From: Mycobacterium simulans
GTDB lineage: Bacteria > Actinomycetota > Actinomycetes > Mycobacteriales > Mycobacteriaceae
Assembly: GCF_900232995.1 (NCBI RefSeq)
Contig: NZ_OCVX01000003.1
Span: 1,619,305-1,657,094 of the forward strand
Reading direction: 5' to 3'
Length of the DNA: 37,790 nt
Position numbers and translations under genes: made by a program. The notes below the pieces were generated by a model, which saw only the letters and a list, made by a program, of their open reading frames with translations, ran no database searches and was not told the DNA's origin. Below are positions 12,086 through 20,193 of the stretch, in pieces. How positions within the stretch are numbered: the first letter of the stretch is position 1; every line of letters starts with the position of its first letter.

Positions 12086-12811
12086 TCATCTACGTATCCT
12101 CCCTCGCAGGAACCCGTCGAAAATGATGTTGACGCCGTTGAGCAGCGGCTGACCCTTCGACTTGGAGTACGCGGTGTAGAGCACCTCGACGGGCTCTTCG
12201 GCTACGCGCCAACGGTTTTCGGCGATCAACATAACGAACTCACTGGCATGGCTCATGCCGCTCATCGTGATGTTCAGCCCGTCGGCCACCGTCTTGTTGA
12301 ACACCCGCAGGCCGTTGTTGGTGTCGGTCAGACCAAGCCGGCGACCGCGCCGGCTCAACCGCGCGGCGGTCTGCAGCACGATCCGTTTCAGTAGCGGCGG
12401 CCGGTTGACAGAAGCCTGGTCCAAGGCCCGCCCGAACCGTGTTCCGATCACAACGTCGACGTCACCCGCGGCAAGTCGGTCGATCATCGCGGCGAGGTCT
12501 TTGACGCGGTGCTGGCCGTCGGCGTCGAACGTGGCGAAGACCTGGGCGCCGGGCTGCTTGCGGGCGTACTCCACGCCGGTCTGGATGGCCGCCCCCTGGC
12601 CCAAGTTGATGGGATGGCGCACCAAGTGAGCCCCGGCCCGCACGGCGATGTCACCGGTGCCGTCGGTGCTGCCGTCGTCCACGCACACGACGTGGTCGAA
12701 GACCGACCGAACATCGGCGATCACCTCGCCGATGACGGCGGCTTCGTTAAAGGCAGGGATGACGACCCAGACGTCCGGGTAATGCGTTTCAGTGTCCAAT
12801 GTCAAGGCCAT
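12086..12811 (-). CDS. ppgS: Polyprenyl-phosphate N-acetylgalactosamine synthase (GT2 family)
   Basis: The 241-residue GT-A glycosyltransferase resembles dolichol/polyprenyl-phosphate sugar synthases. Visible motifs are VVIPAFNE near residue 17, DDGSTDGT at 45-52, and DADGQH at 96-101 (the metal/nucleotide-sugar DxD region). NNGLRVFNK lies near the acceptor region and the C-terminus is basic (RGRIRR). There is no membrane domain in the enzyme itself; the adjacent DUF2304 protein supplies one. The M. tuberculosis homologue Rv3631 transfers GalNAc from UDP-GalNAc to decaprenyl phosphate, the donor for the galactosamine substituent of arabinogalactan. The length equals the H37Rv protein as I remember it. 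The gene opens a two-gene operon with the DUF2304 gene. The 241 bp upstream separate it from a serine hydrolase gene, which in H37Rv does not seem to be present. Confidence 0.9.
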   Translation of the reverse strand: MALTLDTETHYPDVWVVIPAFNEAAVIGEVIADVRSVFDHVVCVDDGSTDGTGDIAVRAGAHLVRHPINLGQGAAIQTGVEYARKQPGAQVFATFDADGQHRVKDLAAMIDRLAAGDVDVVIGTRFGRALDQASVNRPPLLKRIVLQTAARLSRRGRRLGLTDTNNGLRVFNKTVADGLNITMSGMSHASEFVMLIAENRWRVAEEPVEVLYTAYSKSKGQPLLNGVNIIFDGFLRGRIRR

Positions 12812-13052
12812 TTAAGCCCACAAGGTACACGTCGGTCGCAGGCGCGGCTGTGGCAGCAGTCGCCGTGGCGGTGATTACCGTCAATGCACGGCGACACCAC
12901 CACGGCCGCAGACCGCGATGCGGTCGATGAGGAGTGCAGGCGGATCGAGGACGCGCTGTGCAAGGGCGGTACGCACGGAGCGCTTCATGGCCCTCGGTGA
13001 GTACGAGATGGCGAATTGGTCATGCGGTGAGGGCGGATGAGAGCCTTGGTTG

Positions 13053-14213
13053 CTAGGGGTATTCCACGGGAGCCGGCGGCCACGGGTGGTCGGGGCTGAT
13101 GATCCTCGCAATATCGGAAACGAGGTTCCAACCACCTATAACGGTGGCATTCGCGCTGGTGTTGATCAGTACAACCATTGTGATGTGTTGGGAGGGCAGG
13201 TTGTAGGCGTAGGCCTGGAAACCGGGGAGGTTTCCGTTGTGGCCTATCCACCCGTTTTCGTTTTCAACTCCAAGCCCGTAGAGCGTGCCGTAGCCCTCTG
13301 ACGGTGCGGGCAGAAATTGCTCGCGTTCGCGCTGGGTGGCCGGTGAAAGCAGTTTGCCGGTGGCCACATTCAGCGCCCATGTATGCAAGTCGTCAACGGT
13401 CGAGATCATCTGTCCCGCGCCCTGGCCCCATGACGGATTCCAGTCGGTCGCGTCCACGATCGTGCCGTCGGGAGTGCTGGCGTAGCCGCGCGGATGCGGT
13501 GACGGGATCTCCGAGCCGGTGGGGAACACCGTATGGGTGAGGCCTTCGGGTCGGCTGATGTGCTCATCGAGGTAGGCGGGCAACGGCTGGCCGGACACCT
13601 TTTCCACGATCACGCCTAGCAGCGTGGTGTTGGTGTTGTTGTATTGGAATTTGGCGCCCGGTGCGAATACGGGTGGATGGCTGAAGGCGATGTCGAGCAG
13701 TTCTTGGGGCGTCCATTGGCGCTGCGTCGCCGGGCCAGGGCCCGAGGGTTTGACCCCAGCCTCTTCCGAATAGTCGTAAAGTCCGCTTCGCATTTCGGCT
13801 AATTGGCGGATTGTGACGGTATCCCCATTGGGGACACCGGCCACATATTTGCCGACCGGATCATCGAGGCCAATTTTCTTTTGATCTACCAGTTGCAAAA
13901 TGGCGGTGGTGATGAAGACCTTCGTAATGCTGCCGATACGCATGTAGAGATCAGTAGTCATGGGTTCGCCGCTGGCCGTGTCGCGCACCCCGAACGCCCG
14001 GACGAAGGGCTGGGCGCCATCCTGCCAGACGCCGACGATCGCACCCGGGATAGAGCCTCGCTGCATCGATTTGGGGATCGTGTCGGTGAGTTGACTCACC
14101 AAGCTGGCAGGCTGGGGTCCGGACACACCACACCCCGTCGGCACCGTCACAAGGATCGCTACCGCTGCGATCGCGGCCTGCCACCGCGCCGACCATCGCC
14201 TCTTTTCAGTCAT
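13053..14213 (-). CDS. Serine hydrolase, class C beta-lactamase/esterase family, probably lipid-anchored
   Basis: The 386-residue product (ATG 14213; a GTG at 14216 is in frame one codon earlier) has a basic N-terminus, a hydrophobic segment around residues 12-25 and VPTGC with C28 as a possible, non-ideal lipobox cysteine. The catalytic features of the beta-lactamase/D,D-peptidase fold are present: SITK at 95-98 (nucleophile S95 and K98), YNN at 191-193 (YxN), and HNG at 325-327 in place of KTG, as is usual in the esterase/LpqK-like branch. It is probably an exported hydrolase acting on peptidoglycan stems, esters or lipids; the substrate cannot be told from sequence. GGAG lies just upstream of the start. 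It stands between ppgS and the flippase-like gene, which I recall as adjacent in H37Rv, so it looks inserted here. Confidence 0.88.
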   Translation of the reverse strand: MTEKRRWSARWQAAIAAVAILVTVPTGCGVSGPQPASLVSQLTDTIPKSMQRGSIPGAIVGVWQDGAQPFVRAFGVRDTASGEPMTTDLYMRIGSITKVFITTAILQLVDQKKIGLDDPVGKYVAGVPNGDTVTIRQLAEMRSGLYDYSEEAGVKPSGPGPATQRQWTPQELLDIAFSHPPVFAPGAKFQYNNTNTTLLGVIVEKVSGQPLPAYLDEHISRPEGLTHTVFPTGSEIPSPHPRGYASTPDGTIVDATDWNPSWGQGAGQMISTVDDLHTWALNVATGKLLSPATQREREQFLPAPSEGYGTLYGLGVENENGWIGHNGNLPGFQAYAYNLPSQHITMVVLINTSANATVIGGWNLVSDIARIISPDHPWPPAPVEYP

Positions 14214-14330
14214 CACGCTCCGACCTGTGCCTGCAGGTTTGTGCCCCCGACTCTCTCGTCTGCCTCGCGGGCCCGGGGATGCGGGTTCGCATCTTATGCG
14301 GCCTCCTTGTGAGCTACTACGCGCGGCCTG

Positions 14331-14475
14331 GTGGTGGACGGTACGGGTGGTGCCGGCGGTTGGGACGGCGACGGCGGTAGGGGCGGCGACGGCGGCCTAG
14401 CCGGCAAGGGCGGGAGCGGCGGCGCCGGCCTCGCCGTCGGCGCCAATGGTGATGACGGCATCCGGGGCGACAGCG
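14331..14475 (+). pseudogene. Orphan PGRS repeat fragment (PE_PGRS relic)
   Basis: The plus-strand frame at 14331 reads DGTGGAGGWDGDGG, then RGGDGGLAGKGGSGGAG, then GANGDDGIRGD: glycine-rich GGxGG triplets exactly like a PGRS tail. No PE domain or start precedes it and the similarity ends near 14475. It is the only recognisable content of the gap between the serine hydrolase and the flippase-like gene. I read it as debris of a PE_PGRS gene left by recombination. The alternative is a chance GC-rich repeat, but the spacing of GG pairs and the ANGDDG motif favour a relic. Confidence 0.65.
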
Positions 14476-14548
14476 AACCGGCGGTACTGGCGGCAAATGC
14501 GCAGTCTGTGTCAAGTCGGGCAACAAGAACTCTGTGGGTACCTACCGT

Positions 14549-15817
14549 TCAGCGATACGCGCCCCCGGCGCGCGCCAATGCCATCAGATGCACGGCGATG
14601 CCGACCAGCGGACCGCATAACAGTCCGACCACAGTGCGGGTCTCCAGGGCGAGCGGCAGCAGCAGCAATAGTCCCGACGCCACCGTCGCCCCGACCCAGC
14701 CCAGCGAGTACGCCCGATGCAACGCGGCCGCCACCGTGGCGGCGCCCGTGAGCGTCAACATGGCAATCGCCCCGGCGGCCCCGGTGAGCCAGGCCAGCAA
14801 CGAGCTGCTGGCGTGGTACTGCGGCCCGAACCCAACACGCAGCAGCCAGGGTCCGACCATGCCCGCCGCCAGCACCCCAACCGTGCCGATGCCGCCGATA
14901 AGCGCTGCCGGCGCAACCAACGCCCGAAGCCGATGGGTGCTTTCGTCAACGAAATGGGCGATCAGGTTGCCTTGCATGCCCGTCAGCGGCACCAGCAGCG
15001 GTGCACGGGTCAAGGTCACCGCCAAGATGACGACGCCGCCTTGCGCACCCAGCTCAGTGGCGGACGTCAGCTTCAGCAACACCGGAAATCCCATGATCAG
15101 GATCGCGCTGGCCCCTGCCGCGGTGATCGAGTGGGCGGCGCCCCTCAAGAACGTCGCGGTAGTACCCGGTGTCATCAGATGGGCCGCCGCACGTGCCGTC
15201 GGGGAAGTCAGCAGCATGATCAGCCACGCCGCCGCACCCGCGACGGTCGCCCACAGAAAACCAACCAGCCCCCAGCCGATGACGAACGTAGCGCTGGCCA
15301 CCGCCACCCGGATGATCGCGTCAGTCATCATTAGCGCGCCGTACTGACTCCACCGGTTGGTGCCGGCCAACATGCCCAGCAGGGTGGCGTGTAGGCAGAA
15401 ACCGGCCAGCCCAACGCTGAGCAGCCCCACCGACAACCAGCGCTGCTCGGCGAACACCCGCCCGCCCCACAACGGCGAACTGCCGGCGATCACGACCGCT
15501 GCGGTGAGGCCGACCATCCCGGCGACCCGCAGCGGGTGGACGCGACCGCCGTCCGGCAACACCTCGAGATAGCCCATCGAGCGCACCTCGCGGGTGGTTT
15601 CCTGCAGCAGACCGTTGGCGCAGCCGGTGACCAGGCCGAAGGCGCCCCAGAACACCCCGAATATCGAGAAGCCGCTGGGGGCCAGGTCGCGGGCGGCCAG
15701 GTAAATGACCGAATAGCCACACAGCGCCGTCACCGCGGTGGCGGTACCGACCCGCGCCATGCTGCCGCGCGCGATCGGTCCCGCTGGTGCGCCCGCCGAA
15801 CCGCCGACTTCCGTCAC
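14549..15817 (-). CDS. Multi-pass membrane protein, polysaccharide/lipid flippase-like (Rv3630-like)
   Basis: The 422-residue protein is hydrophobic throughout, with about 12 predicted transmembrane stretches and short loops, resembling MATE/O-antigen flippase (Wzx)-like polysaccharide exporters. It matches H37Rv Rv3630 in size and neighbourhood. Lying near ppgS, which makes a decaprenyl-phosphate-linked sugar, it is a reasonable candidate for moving a lipid-linked sugar across the membrane; this role is inferred, not shown by a motif. The start is GTG at 15817. A TAGTAT hexamer at 15830-15825 (minus strand) ends 7 bases before that GTG, which fits leaderless transcription. There is no Shine-Dalgarno. 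Confidence 0.85.
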   Translation of the reverse strand: MTEVGGSAGAPAGPIARGSMARVGTATAVTALCGYSVIYLAARDLAPSGFSIFGVFWGAFGLVTGCANGLLQETTREVRSMGYLEVLPDGGRVHPLRVAGMVGLTAAVVIAGSSPLWGGRVFAEQRWLSVGLLSVGLAGFCLHATLLGMLAGTNRWSQYGALMMTDAIIRVAVASATFVIGWGLVGFLWATVAGAAAWLIMLLTSPTARAAAHLMTPGTTATFLRGAAHSITAAGASAILIMGFPVLLKLTSATELGAQGGVVILAVTLTRAPLLVPLTGMQGNLIAHFVDESTHRLRALVAPAALIGGIGTVGVLAAGMVGPWLLRVGFGPQYHASSSLLAWLTGAAGAIAMLTLTGAATVAAALHRAYSLGWVGATVASGLLLLLPLALETRTVVGLLCGPLVGIAVHLMALARAGGAYR

Positions 15818-15824
15818 CGTCGAA

Positions 15825-15830
15825 ATACTA
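15825..15830 (-). promoter_or_regulatory. -10 element for leaderless flippase-like gene
   Basis: TAGTAT on the minus strand matches the mycobacterial TANNNT -10 consensus. Seven bases separate it from the GTG at 15817, so transcription would begin at or next to the start codon. There is no ribosome-binding site, which agrees with a leaderless mRNA. Motif-based inference only. Confidence 0.5.
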
Positions 15831-15854
15831 AGCGGGATGACTCAGCACCGTGAA

Positions 15855-15926
15855 CTAGCTAAGCCCGCCCCGCCGTGAACGCGCCGAGTTGATTTCCGGT
15901 GGCAACCACGAGAACTCCGCAATCAT
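15855..15926 (-). pseudogene. PPE gene stub: first 16 codons only
   Basis: The minus strand from ATG 15926 reads [16 protein letters not shown] and then RRGGLS and a stop at 15855. [10 protein letters not shown] is the hallmark N-terminus of PPE proteins; everything after it is lost. A Shine-Dalgarno (GAAGGAG) still lies about 12 bases upstream. The stub is therefore the 5' end of a deleted PPE gene, lying next to the promoter of the flippase-like gene. In noncoding DNA this exact peptide, in frame behind a ribosome-binding site, is unlikely by chance. Confidence 0.75.
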
Positions 15927-16007
15927 GGGTAACCGATTCTCCTTCGCAGTGATGCATCTGGTAAACGTCGGTTCACTGCGTAGTGACCGGCCGTGAGGTG
16001 AGGGCCA

Positions 16008-17153
16008 TTGTGGCGGAAGCCGGAAGGACTCAGTGAAAATCCATTGACAACGTTCCGCATTTTCGGCTTCTCGCTGGCGGTCACCGTGGCGGCTTTGGTC
16101 ATCGGATACCTGCACGGTGGGCCGACCGCACTGTTCTTGCTGACGGTGCTGGGCGTGCTCGAGGTGTCACTGTCGTTCGACAACGCCATCATCAACGCCG
16201 CGGTACTGAAGCAAATGAGTCAGTTCTGGCAACGGATGTTTCTGACCATCGGGATTCTTATCGCGGTCTTCGGAATGCGACTGGTGTTCCCGTTGGCCAT
16301 CGTGTGGCTGAGCGCGGGCCTCGATCCGGTCCGCGCGATGAAGCTAGCGCTTCACCCGCCGCCGGGCGGCGCGCTGGAATTTCCCGACGGCTCGCCCAGC
16401 TATGAAAAACTGATCCATGCTGCCCACCCGCAGATTGCAGCCTTCGGCGGCATGTTCCTGCTGATGTTGTTCCTGGACTTCGTTTTCCACGATCGGGATA
16501 TCAAGTGGCTCAAGTGGATTGAGGGCCCGTTCGCCCGCATCGGCCGGCTCGGTCAAGTGCCGGTGGTGGTGGCCGGTGTGTTGTTGATCTTCGCCGGCAC
16601 CCATTTGACACACACCGGTGACGGGCGCGCGACGGTCATGACCGCAGGTGTCCTGGGATTGGTGACCTATCTCGTCGTGAACGGTCTGAGCCGTGCGTTT
16701 CGGCCGTCGGGGGTGGAGGAACGATCTTCGGGTCAGATTCCCGAGGCTACCGGGGCAGTCGGGAAAGCCGGCTTCACGCTATTCCTATATTTAGAGGTGC
16801 TGGACGCCACGTTCTCTTTCGACGGAGTCACCGGAGCCTTTGCCATCACTACGGACCCGATCATCATTGCGTTGGGCCTTGGCCTGGTGGGCGCGGTGTT
16901 CGTCCGGTCGATCACTATCTTTCTGGTCCGCCAGGACACCTTGGACCGGTACGTCTACCTGGAACACGGCGCGCACTGGGCGATCGGCGCGCTGGCCGTG
17001 ATCATGCTGCTGTCCATCGACCACCGATTCCAGATCCCGGAGTGGATCACCGCGGCAGTGGGCGTTGTCTTTATCGTCGCGGCATTCACCGAAAGCGTGT
17101 GGCGCAACCGACGAGTCGCCAGCGCACGTGCAATCAGTGCCCGTTCGTCTTGA
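16008..17153 (+). CDS. TerC-like/DUF475 integral membrane protein (Rv3629c-like)
   Basis: The protein of up to 381 residues has about nine hydrophobic helices. It carries two related acidic motifs, [10 protein letters not shown] near residue 56 and [10 protein letters not shown] about 210 residues later, the signature of the TerC/DUF475 superfamily, in which they are thought to form a metal-binding or transport site. Its substrate is unknown; related families act in metal (manganese, tellurite) resistance and export-linked metalation. The earliest in-frame start is TTG 16008, preceded by GAGGTGAGGG; TTG 16044 behind GGAAGGA is an alternative, so the first 12 residues are uncertain. The 3' end overlaps the convergent ppa gene by 20 bp. 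Confidence 0.82.
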   Translation: MWRKPEGLSENPLTTFRIFGFSLAVTVAALVIGYLHGGPTALFLLTVLGVLEVSLSFDNAIINAAVLKQMSQFWQRMFLTIGILIAVFGMRLVFPLAIVWLSAGLDPVRAMKLALHPPPGGALEFPDGSPSYEKLIHAAHPQIAAFGGMFLLMLFLDFVFHDRDIKWLKWIEGPFARIGRLGQVPVVVAGVLLIFAGTHLTHTGDGRATVMTAGVLGLVTYLVVNGLSRAFRPSGVEERSSGQIPEATGAVGKAGFTLFLYLEVLDATFSFDGVTGAFAITTDPIIIALGLGLVGAVFVRSITIFLVRQDTLDRYVYLEHGAHWAIGALAVIMLLSIDHRFQIPEWITAAVGVVFIVAAFTESVWRNRRVASARAISARSS

Positions 17154-17622
17154 ACCGCTCGATCGACCGCTGTACTTCGGCTTCGGCTTCGGCGCGGCCC
17201 ACCCAGTCGGCCGCCTTGACGAACTTGCCCGGCTCCAGGTCCTTGTAGTGCACGAAGAAATGCTTGATCGCGTCTAATTCGAATTCCGGAACGTCGCCGA
17301 TGTCCTGGATGTGGTCCCAACGGTGGTCACCGGCCGGCACACATAGCACCTTGTCGTCGCCGCCCTTCTCGTCCACCATCCGGAACATTCCCACCGGCCG
17401 CACCTCCACCAAAACGCCCGGGAACAGCGGCTGCGGCAGCAGCACCAGCGCGTCCAGCGGGTCGCCGTCTTCACCCAGCGTGTCCTCGATGAATCCGTAG
17501 TCGGTCGGGTAGGCCATCGGGGTATAGAGGTAGCGGTCCAGACGCACCCGCCCCGTCTCGTGGTCCACCTCATACTTATTCCGCTGGCCCTTCGGAATTT
17601 CGATGGTCACGTCGAATTGCAC
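17134..17622 (-). CDS. ppa: Inorganic pyrophosphatase
   Basis: This cytoplasmic family I pyrophosphatase of 162 residues hydrolyses PPi to two phosphates and so pulls biosynthetic reactions forward. The signature DGDPLDALV starts at D52 with metal ligands D52, D54 and D57; [10 protein letters not shown] near residue 11 and the [12 protein letters not shown] region are also typical. GTG 17622 was chosen because it gives the family N-terminus ([16 protein letters not shown]) and follows GAAGGAG at the right distance; a longer in-frame extension upstream has no family match. It is transcribed divergently from the D,D-peptidase gene, with a candidate -10 (TAGGGT) at 17677-17672. The C-terminal codons overlap the convergent TerC-like gene. 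Confidence 0.97.
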   Translation of the reverse strand: MQFDVTIEIPKGQRNKYEVDHETGRVRLDRYLYTPMAYPTDYGFIEDTLGEDGDPLDALVLLPQPLFPGVLVEVRPVGMFRMVDEKGGDDKVLCVPAGDHRWDHIQDIGDVPEFELDAIKHFFVHYKDLEPGKFVKAADWVGRAEAEAEVQRSIERFKTNGH

Positions 17623-17746
17623 GGGTTGGCTCCTTCGGGGACAAGCGGTTAGGTCAAATGCGTCGGGGGACACCCTAGTCGAGCCGGTACCGTCGCACTG
17701 CGTCATGGCTGGTTCGGCAGAATGGGGCGAGACAGGCAGGAGAATC
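17623..17746. promoter_or_regulatory. Divergent promoter region, ppa / D,D-peptidase gene
   Basis: This 124 bp interval separates two divergent starts. On the minus strand TAGGGT (17677-17672) is a candidate -10 for ppa, and GAAGGAG precedes its GTG. On the plus strand TACCGT (17688-17693) is a candidate -10 for the peptidase gene, whose GGCAGGAG lies just before ATG 17747. The two hexamers are only 10 bp apart, so the two polymerases would compete. Inferred from motifs. Confidence 0.4.
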
Positions 17747-19135
17747 ATGGGGCCCAAACGTTGGCGTAAGTCCACCCAGGTGTTGATCGGGGTGGCTGTG
17801 CTGGCGTTTGTCGCCGTCCTGGTGGCGGCCGCGGCGTTCTTCACCACCGGAGGTCACGGATCCAGCGGGGCGCGGTCGCCCGTTCCGCCGCCGCGGCCTC
17901 CCACAGTCAAAGCCGGAGTGACCCCAGTGGCCGACACCGCCGTCACCCCGAGTGCCGCCGGTGTGGCGGCAGCACTGGCTGCAGTCGCGGCCGATCCCAA
18001 TTTGGGCAAGTTGGGGGGCCGGATCACCGATGCCCTGACCGGCGACGAACTCTGGCGTCAGCTAGATGACCTGCCGTTGATACCGGCGTCGACGAACAAG
18101 GTTCTGACGGCAGCGGCGGCGCTGCTGACCTTGGACCGTCAGGCGCGAATTAGCACGCGTGTGGTGGCCAGTAGCCATGCCGCTCAGGAAGCCGTGGTGC
18201 TGGTGGGCGCCGGGGATCCGACGCTGTCCGCGGCACCACCCGGCCAGGACACCTGGTATCGGGGTGCGGCGCGCATCAGCGACCTCGTCGAACAGATTCG
18301 TCGCAGCGGCGTGACACCGACGGCGGTGCAGGTGGACATTTCGGCGTTCAGTGGTCCGACGATGGCGCAGGGCTGGGACCCCGCCGACGTGGACAACGGT
18401 GATATCGCACCGATCGAGGCCGCGATGATCGATGCCGGGCGTATCCAGCCGACGACCGTCAACTCCAGAAGGTCACGCACCCCGGCGCTGGATGCCGGGC
18501 GCGAGCTGGCCAAAGCCCTTGGACTCGACCCCGCAGCGGTGACGATTGCTACGGCGCCGACGGGTGCACGGCAACTCGCGGTGGTTCAGTCGGCGCCATT
18601 GATCCAACGGCTGTCCCAGATGATGAACGCCTCCGACAACGTGATGGCCGAGTGCATCGGCCGCGAGGTGGCCGCCGCCATCAACCGGCCGCAGAGCTTT
18701 ACCGGAGCGGTCGACGCGGTCACCAACCGGTTGAACACGGTGCACGTCGACACCGCCGGCGCCGCGCTCGTCGATTCCAGCGGTTTGTCGGTGGACAACC
18801 GTCTGACCGCCCGCACCCTGGATGGCACGATGCAGGCCGCCGCGGGACCCGATCAACCGACATTGCGACCCCTGTTGGACCTGCTTCCAATCGCCGGGGG
18901 TAGCGGCACGCTGGGCGAACGCTTCCTGGACCGATCCACCGACCAGGGTCCCGCCGGTTGGCTGCGGGCCAAGACCGGATCCTTGACCGCCATCAACTCG
19001 TTGGTGGGAGTGCTCACCGACAGCAGCGGGCGGGTGCTCACCTTCGCGTTCATCTCCAACGAGGCCGGGCCGAACGGCCGCAACGCGATGGACGCGCTGG
19101 CCACCAAGCTGTGGTTCTGCGGGTGCGCGACGTGA
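17747..19135 (+). CDS. D-alanyl-D-alanine carboxypeptidase/endopeptidase, PBP4 (S13) family (Rv3627c-like)
   Basis: The 462-residue protein has an N-terminal membrane anchor (hydrophobic residues about 11-32), a proline-rich linker (PVPPPRPPT) and a periplasmic S13 peptidase domain. The active-site motifs of penicillin-binding proteins are present: STNK at 115-118 (nucleophile S115), SDN in NASDNVMAE, and KTGS in RAKTGSLTA. It should trim or cleave peptidoglycan stem peptides and be penicillin sensitive. ATG 17747 is preferred over earlier in-frame ATGs because GGCAGGAG precedes it and the N-terminus matches the mycobacterial family as I recall it (MGPxRWRKST). It heads a tight run with the next genes; its TGA overlaps the next GTG by 3 bases. 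Confidence 0.93.
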   Translation: MGPKRWRKSTQVLIGVAVLAFVAVLVAAAAFFTTGGHGSSGARSPVPPPRPPTVKAGVTPVADTAVTPSAAGVAAALAAVAADPNLGKLGGRITDALTGDELWRQLDDLPLIPASTNKVLTAAAALLTLDRQARISTRVVASSHAAQEAVVLVGAGDPTLSAAPPGQDTWYRGAARISDLVEQIRRSGVTPTAVQVDISAFSGPTMAQGWDPADVDNGDIAPIEAAMIDAGRIQPTTVNSRRSRTPALDAGRELAKALGLDPAAVTIATAPTGARQLAVVQSAPLIQRLSQMMNASDNVMAECIGREVAAAINRPQSFTGAVDAVTNRLNTVHVDTAGAALVDSSGLSVDNRLTARTLDGTMQAAAGPDQPTLRPLLDLLPIAGGSGTLGERFLDRSTDQGPAGWLRAKTGSLTAINSLVGVLTDSSGRVLTFAFISNEAGPNGRNAMDALATKLWFCGCAT

Positions 19136-20193
19136 CCGCTAGGTCGGATCGGGGGACAGATCTGACCCTTGGCAACACCGTCGATTGGCGATTTGCAGCC
19201 ACGGTCGGGGAGAGGCTGGCCCGGCCGGGTCCGCCGTCCACGGAATACACGCGCCGCCAGGTGATCGATGAATTGCTGGCCGCGGCGGCGAAAGCTGAAC
19301 CGCCTGTGCGCGACATCACCGGTCTGGTGACCGACGATGTGGTGCCGCCGGCGCGCGTCGTGGACCGGCCGGCGTGGATACGGGCCGCCGCCGAATCAAT
19401 GCGGGCGATGACGAATGGCAGCGAAAAGCCGCGCGGGTTTTTCACCGGACGGATCACCGGTGCGCAGACGGGTGCGGTGCTGGCGTTCGTGGCCTCGGGC
19501 ATCCTCGGTCAGTACGACCCGTTCGGTCCGGCCGAAGAGGGCTGCTTGTTGCTGGTGTATCCCAACGTCATTGCCGTCGAGCGGCAACTGAAGGTCGACC
19601 CGTCCGACTTCCGGCTGTGGGTGTGCCTGCATGAGGTCACCCACCGGGTACAGTTCACGGCCAACCCCTGGATCGCCGGATACATGGCGGACTCGCTGGC
19701 GCTCTTGACCCGCGAACCCGCCGACGACCTAGGGCAGGTGGTGAGCCGGCTTGCGGACTTTGTCCGAACCCGCGGCTCCGGTGATGGCGATGACTACGCC
19801 CCGTCCGGGATCTTGGGCCTGGTGCGCGCCGTGCAGTCGGAACCGCAACGCGAAGCCCTTGATCGGCTCTTGGTGTTGGGCACGCTGCTCGAGGGCCACG
19901 CCGAACATGTGATGGATGCGGTTGGCCCGGTGGTGGTGCCGTCGGTGGCCACGATCCGCCGCCGCTTCGACGAACGTCGCCAGCGCAAGCAACCACCGCT
20001 GCAGCGATTGCTGCGCGCGCTGTTGGGCTTCGACGCCAAGCTCAGCCAGTACACCCGCGGCAAGGCGTTCGTCGATGACGTGGTGGACCGGGTCGGGATG
20101 AAGCGGTTCAACACGATCTGGTCGGGCCCGACGACATTGCCCTTGCCCGCCGAGATCGAGAACCCGCAGCGATGGATCGACCGGGTGCTGTAG
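19132..20193 (+). CDS. Zincin-like protein, DUF2342 (Rv3626c-like)
   Basis: The 353-residue protein contains HEVTH at 167-171, a canonical HExxH zinc-protease helix, and further on EGHAEHVMDAVGP, which in DUF2342 proteins is expected to supply the third zinc ligand. Actinobacterial members are annotated as uncharacterised hydrolases or as F420-biosynthesis-associated because of co-occurrence; no substrate is established. No signal peptide is visible, so it is probably cytoplasmic or membrane-peripheral. GTG 19132 is chosen because it overlaps the upstream stop (GTGA), giving translational coupling. The 3' end overlaps tilS by 22 bp, so peptidase, zincin and tilS form one transcription unit. 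Confidence 0.88.
   Translation: MTARSDRGTDLTLGNTVDWRFAATVGERLARPGPPSTEYTRRQVIDELLAAAAKAEPPVRDITGLVTDDVVPPARVVDRPAWIRAAAESMRAMTNGSEKPRGFFTGRITGAQTGAVLAFVASGILGQYDPFGPAEEGCLLLVYPNVIAVERQLKVDPSDFRLWVCLHEVTHRVQFTANPWIAGYMADSLALLTREPADDLGQVVSRLADFVRTRGSGDGDDYAPSGILGLVRAVQSEPQREALDRLLVLGTLLEGHAEHVMDAVGPVVVPSVATIRRRFDERRQRKQPPLQRLLRALLGFDAKLSQYTRGKAFVDDVVDRVGMKRFNTIWSGPTTLPLPAEIENPQRWIDRVL

Noticed and set aside
17623..17847. N-terminal extension of ppa to 237 residues
   Set aside because: The extension has no pyrophosphatase similarity and crosses the divergent promoter region; GTG 17622 has a good ribosome-binding site and the family start.
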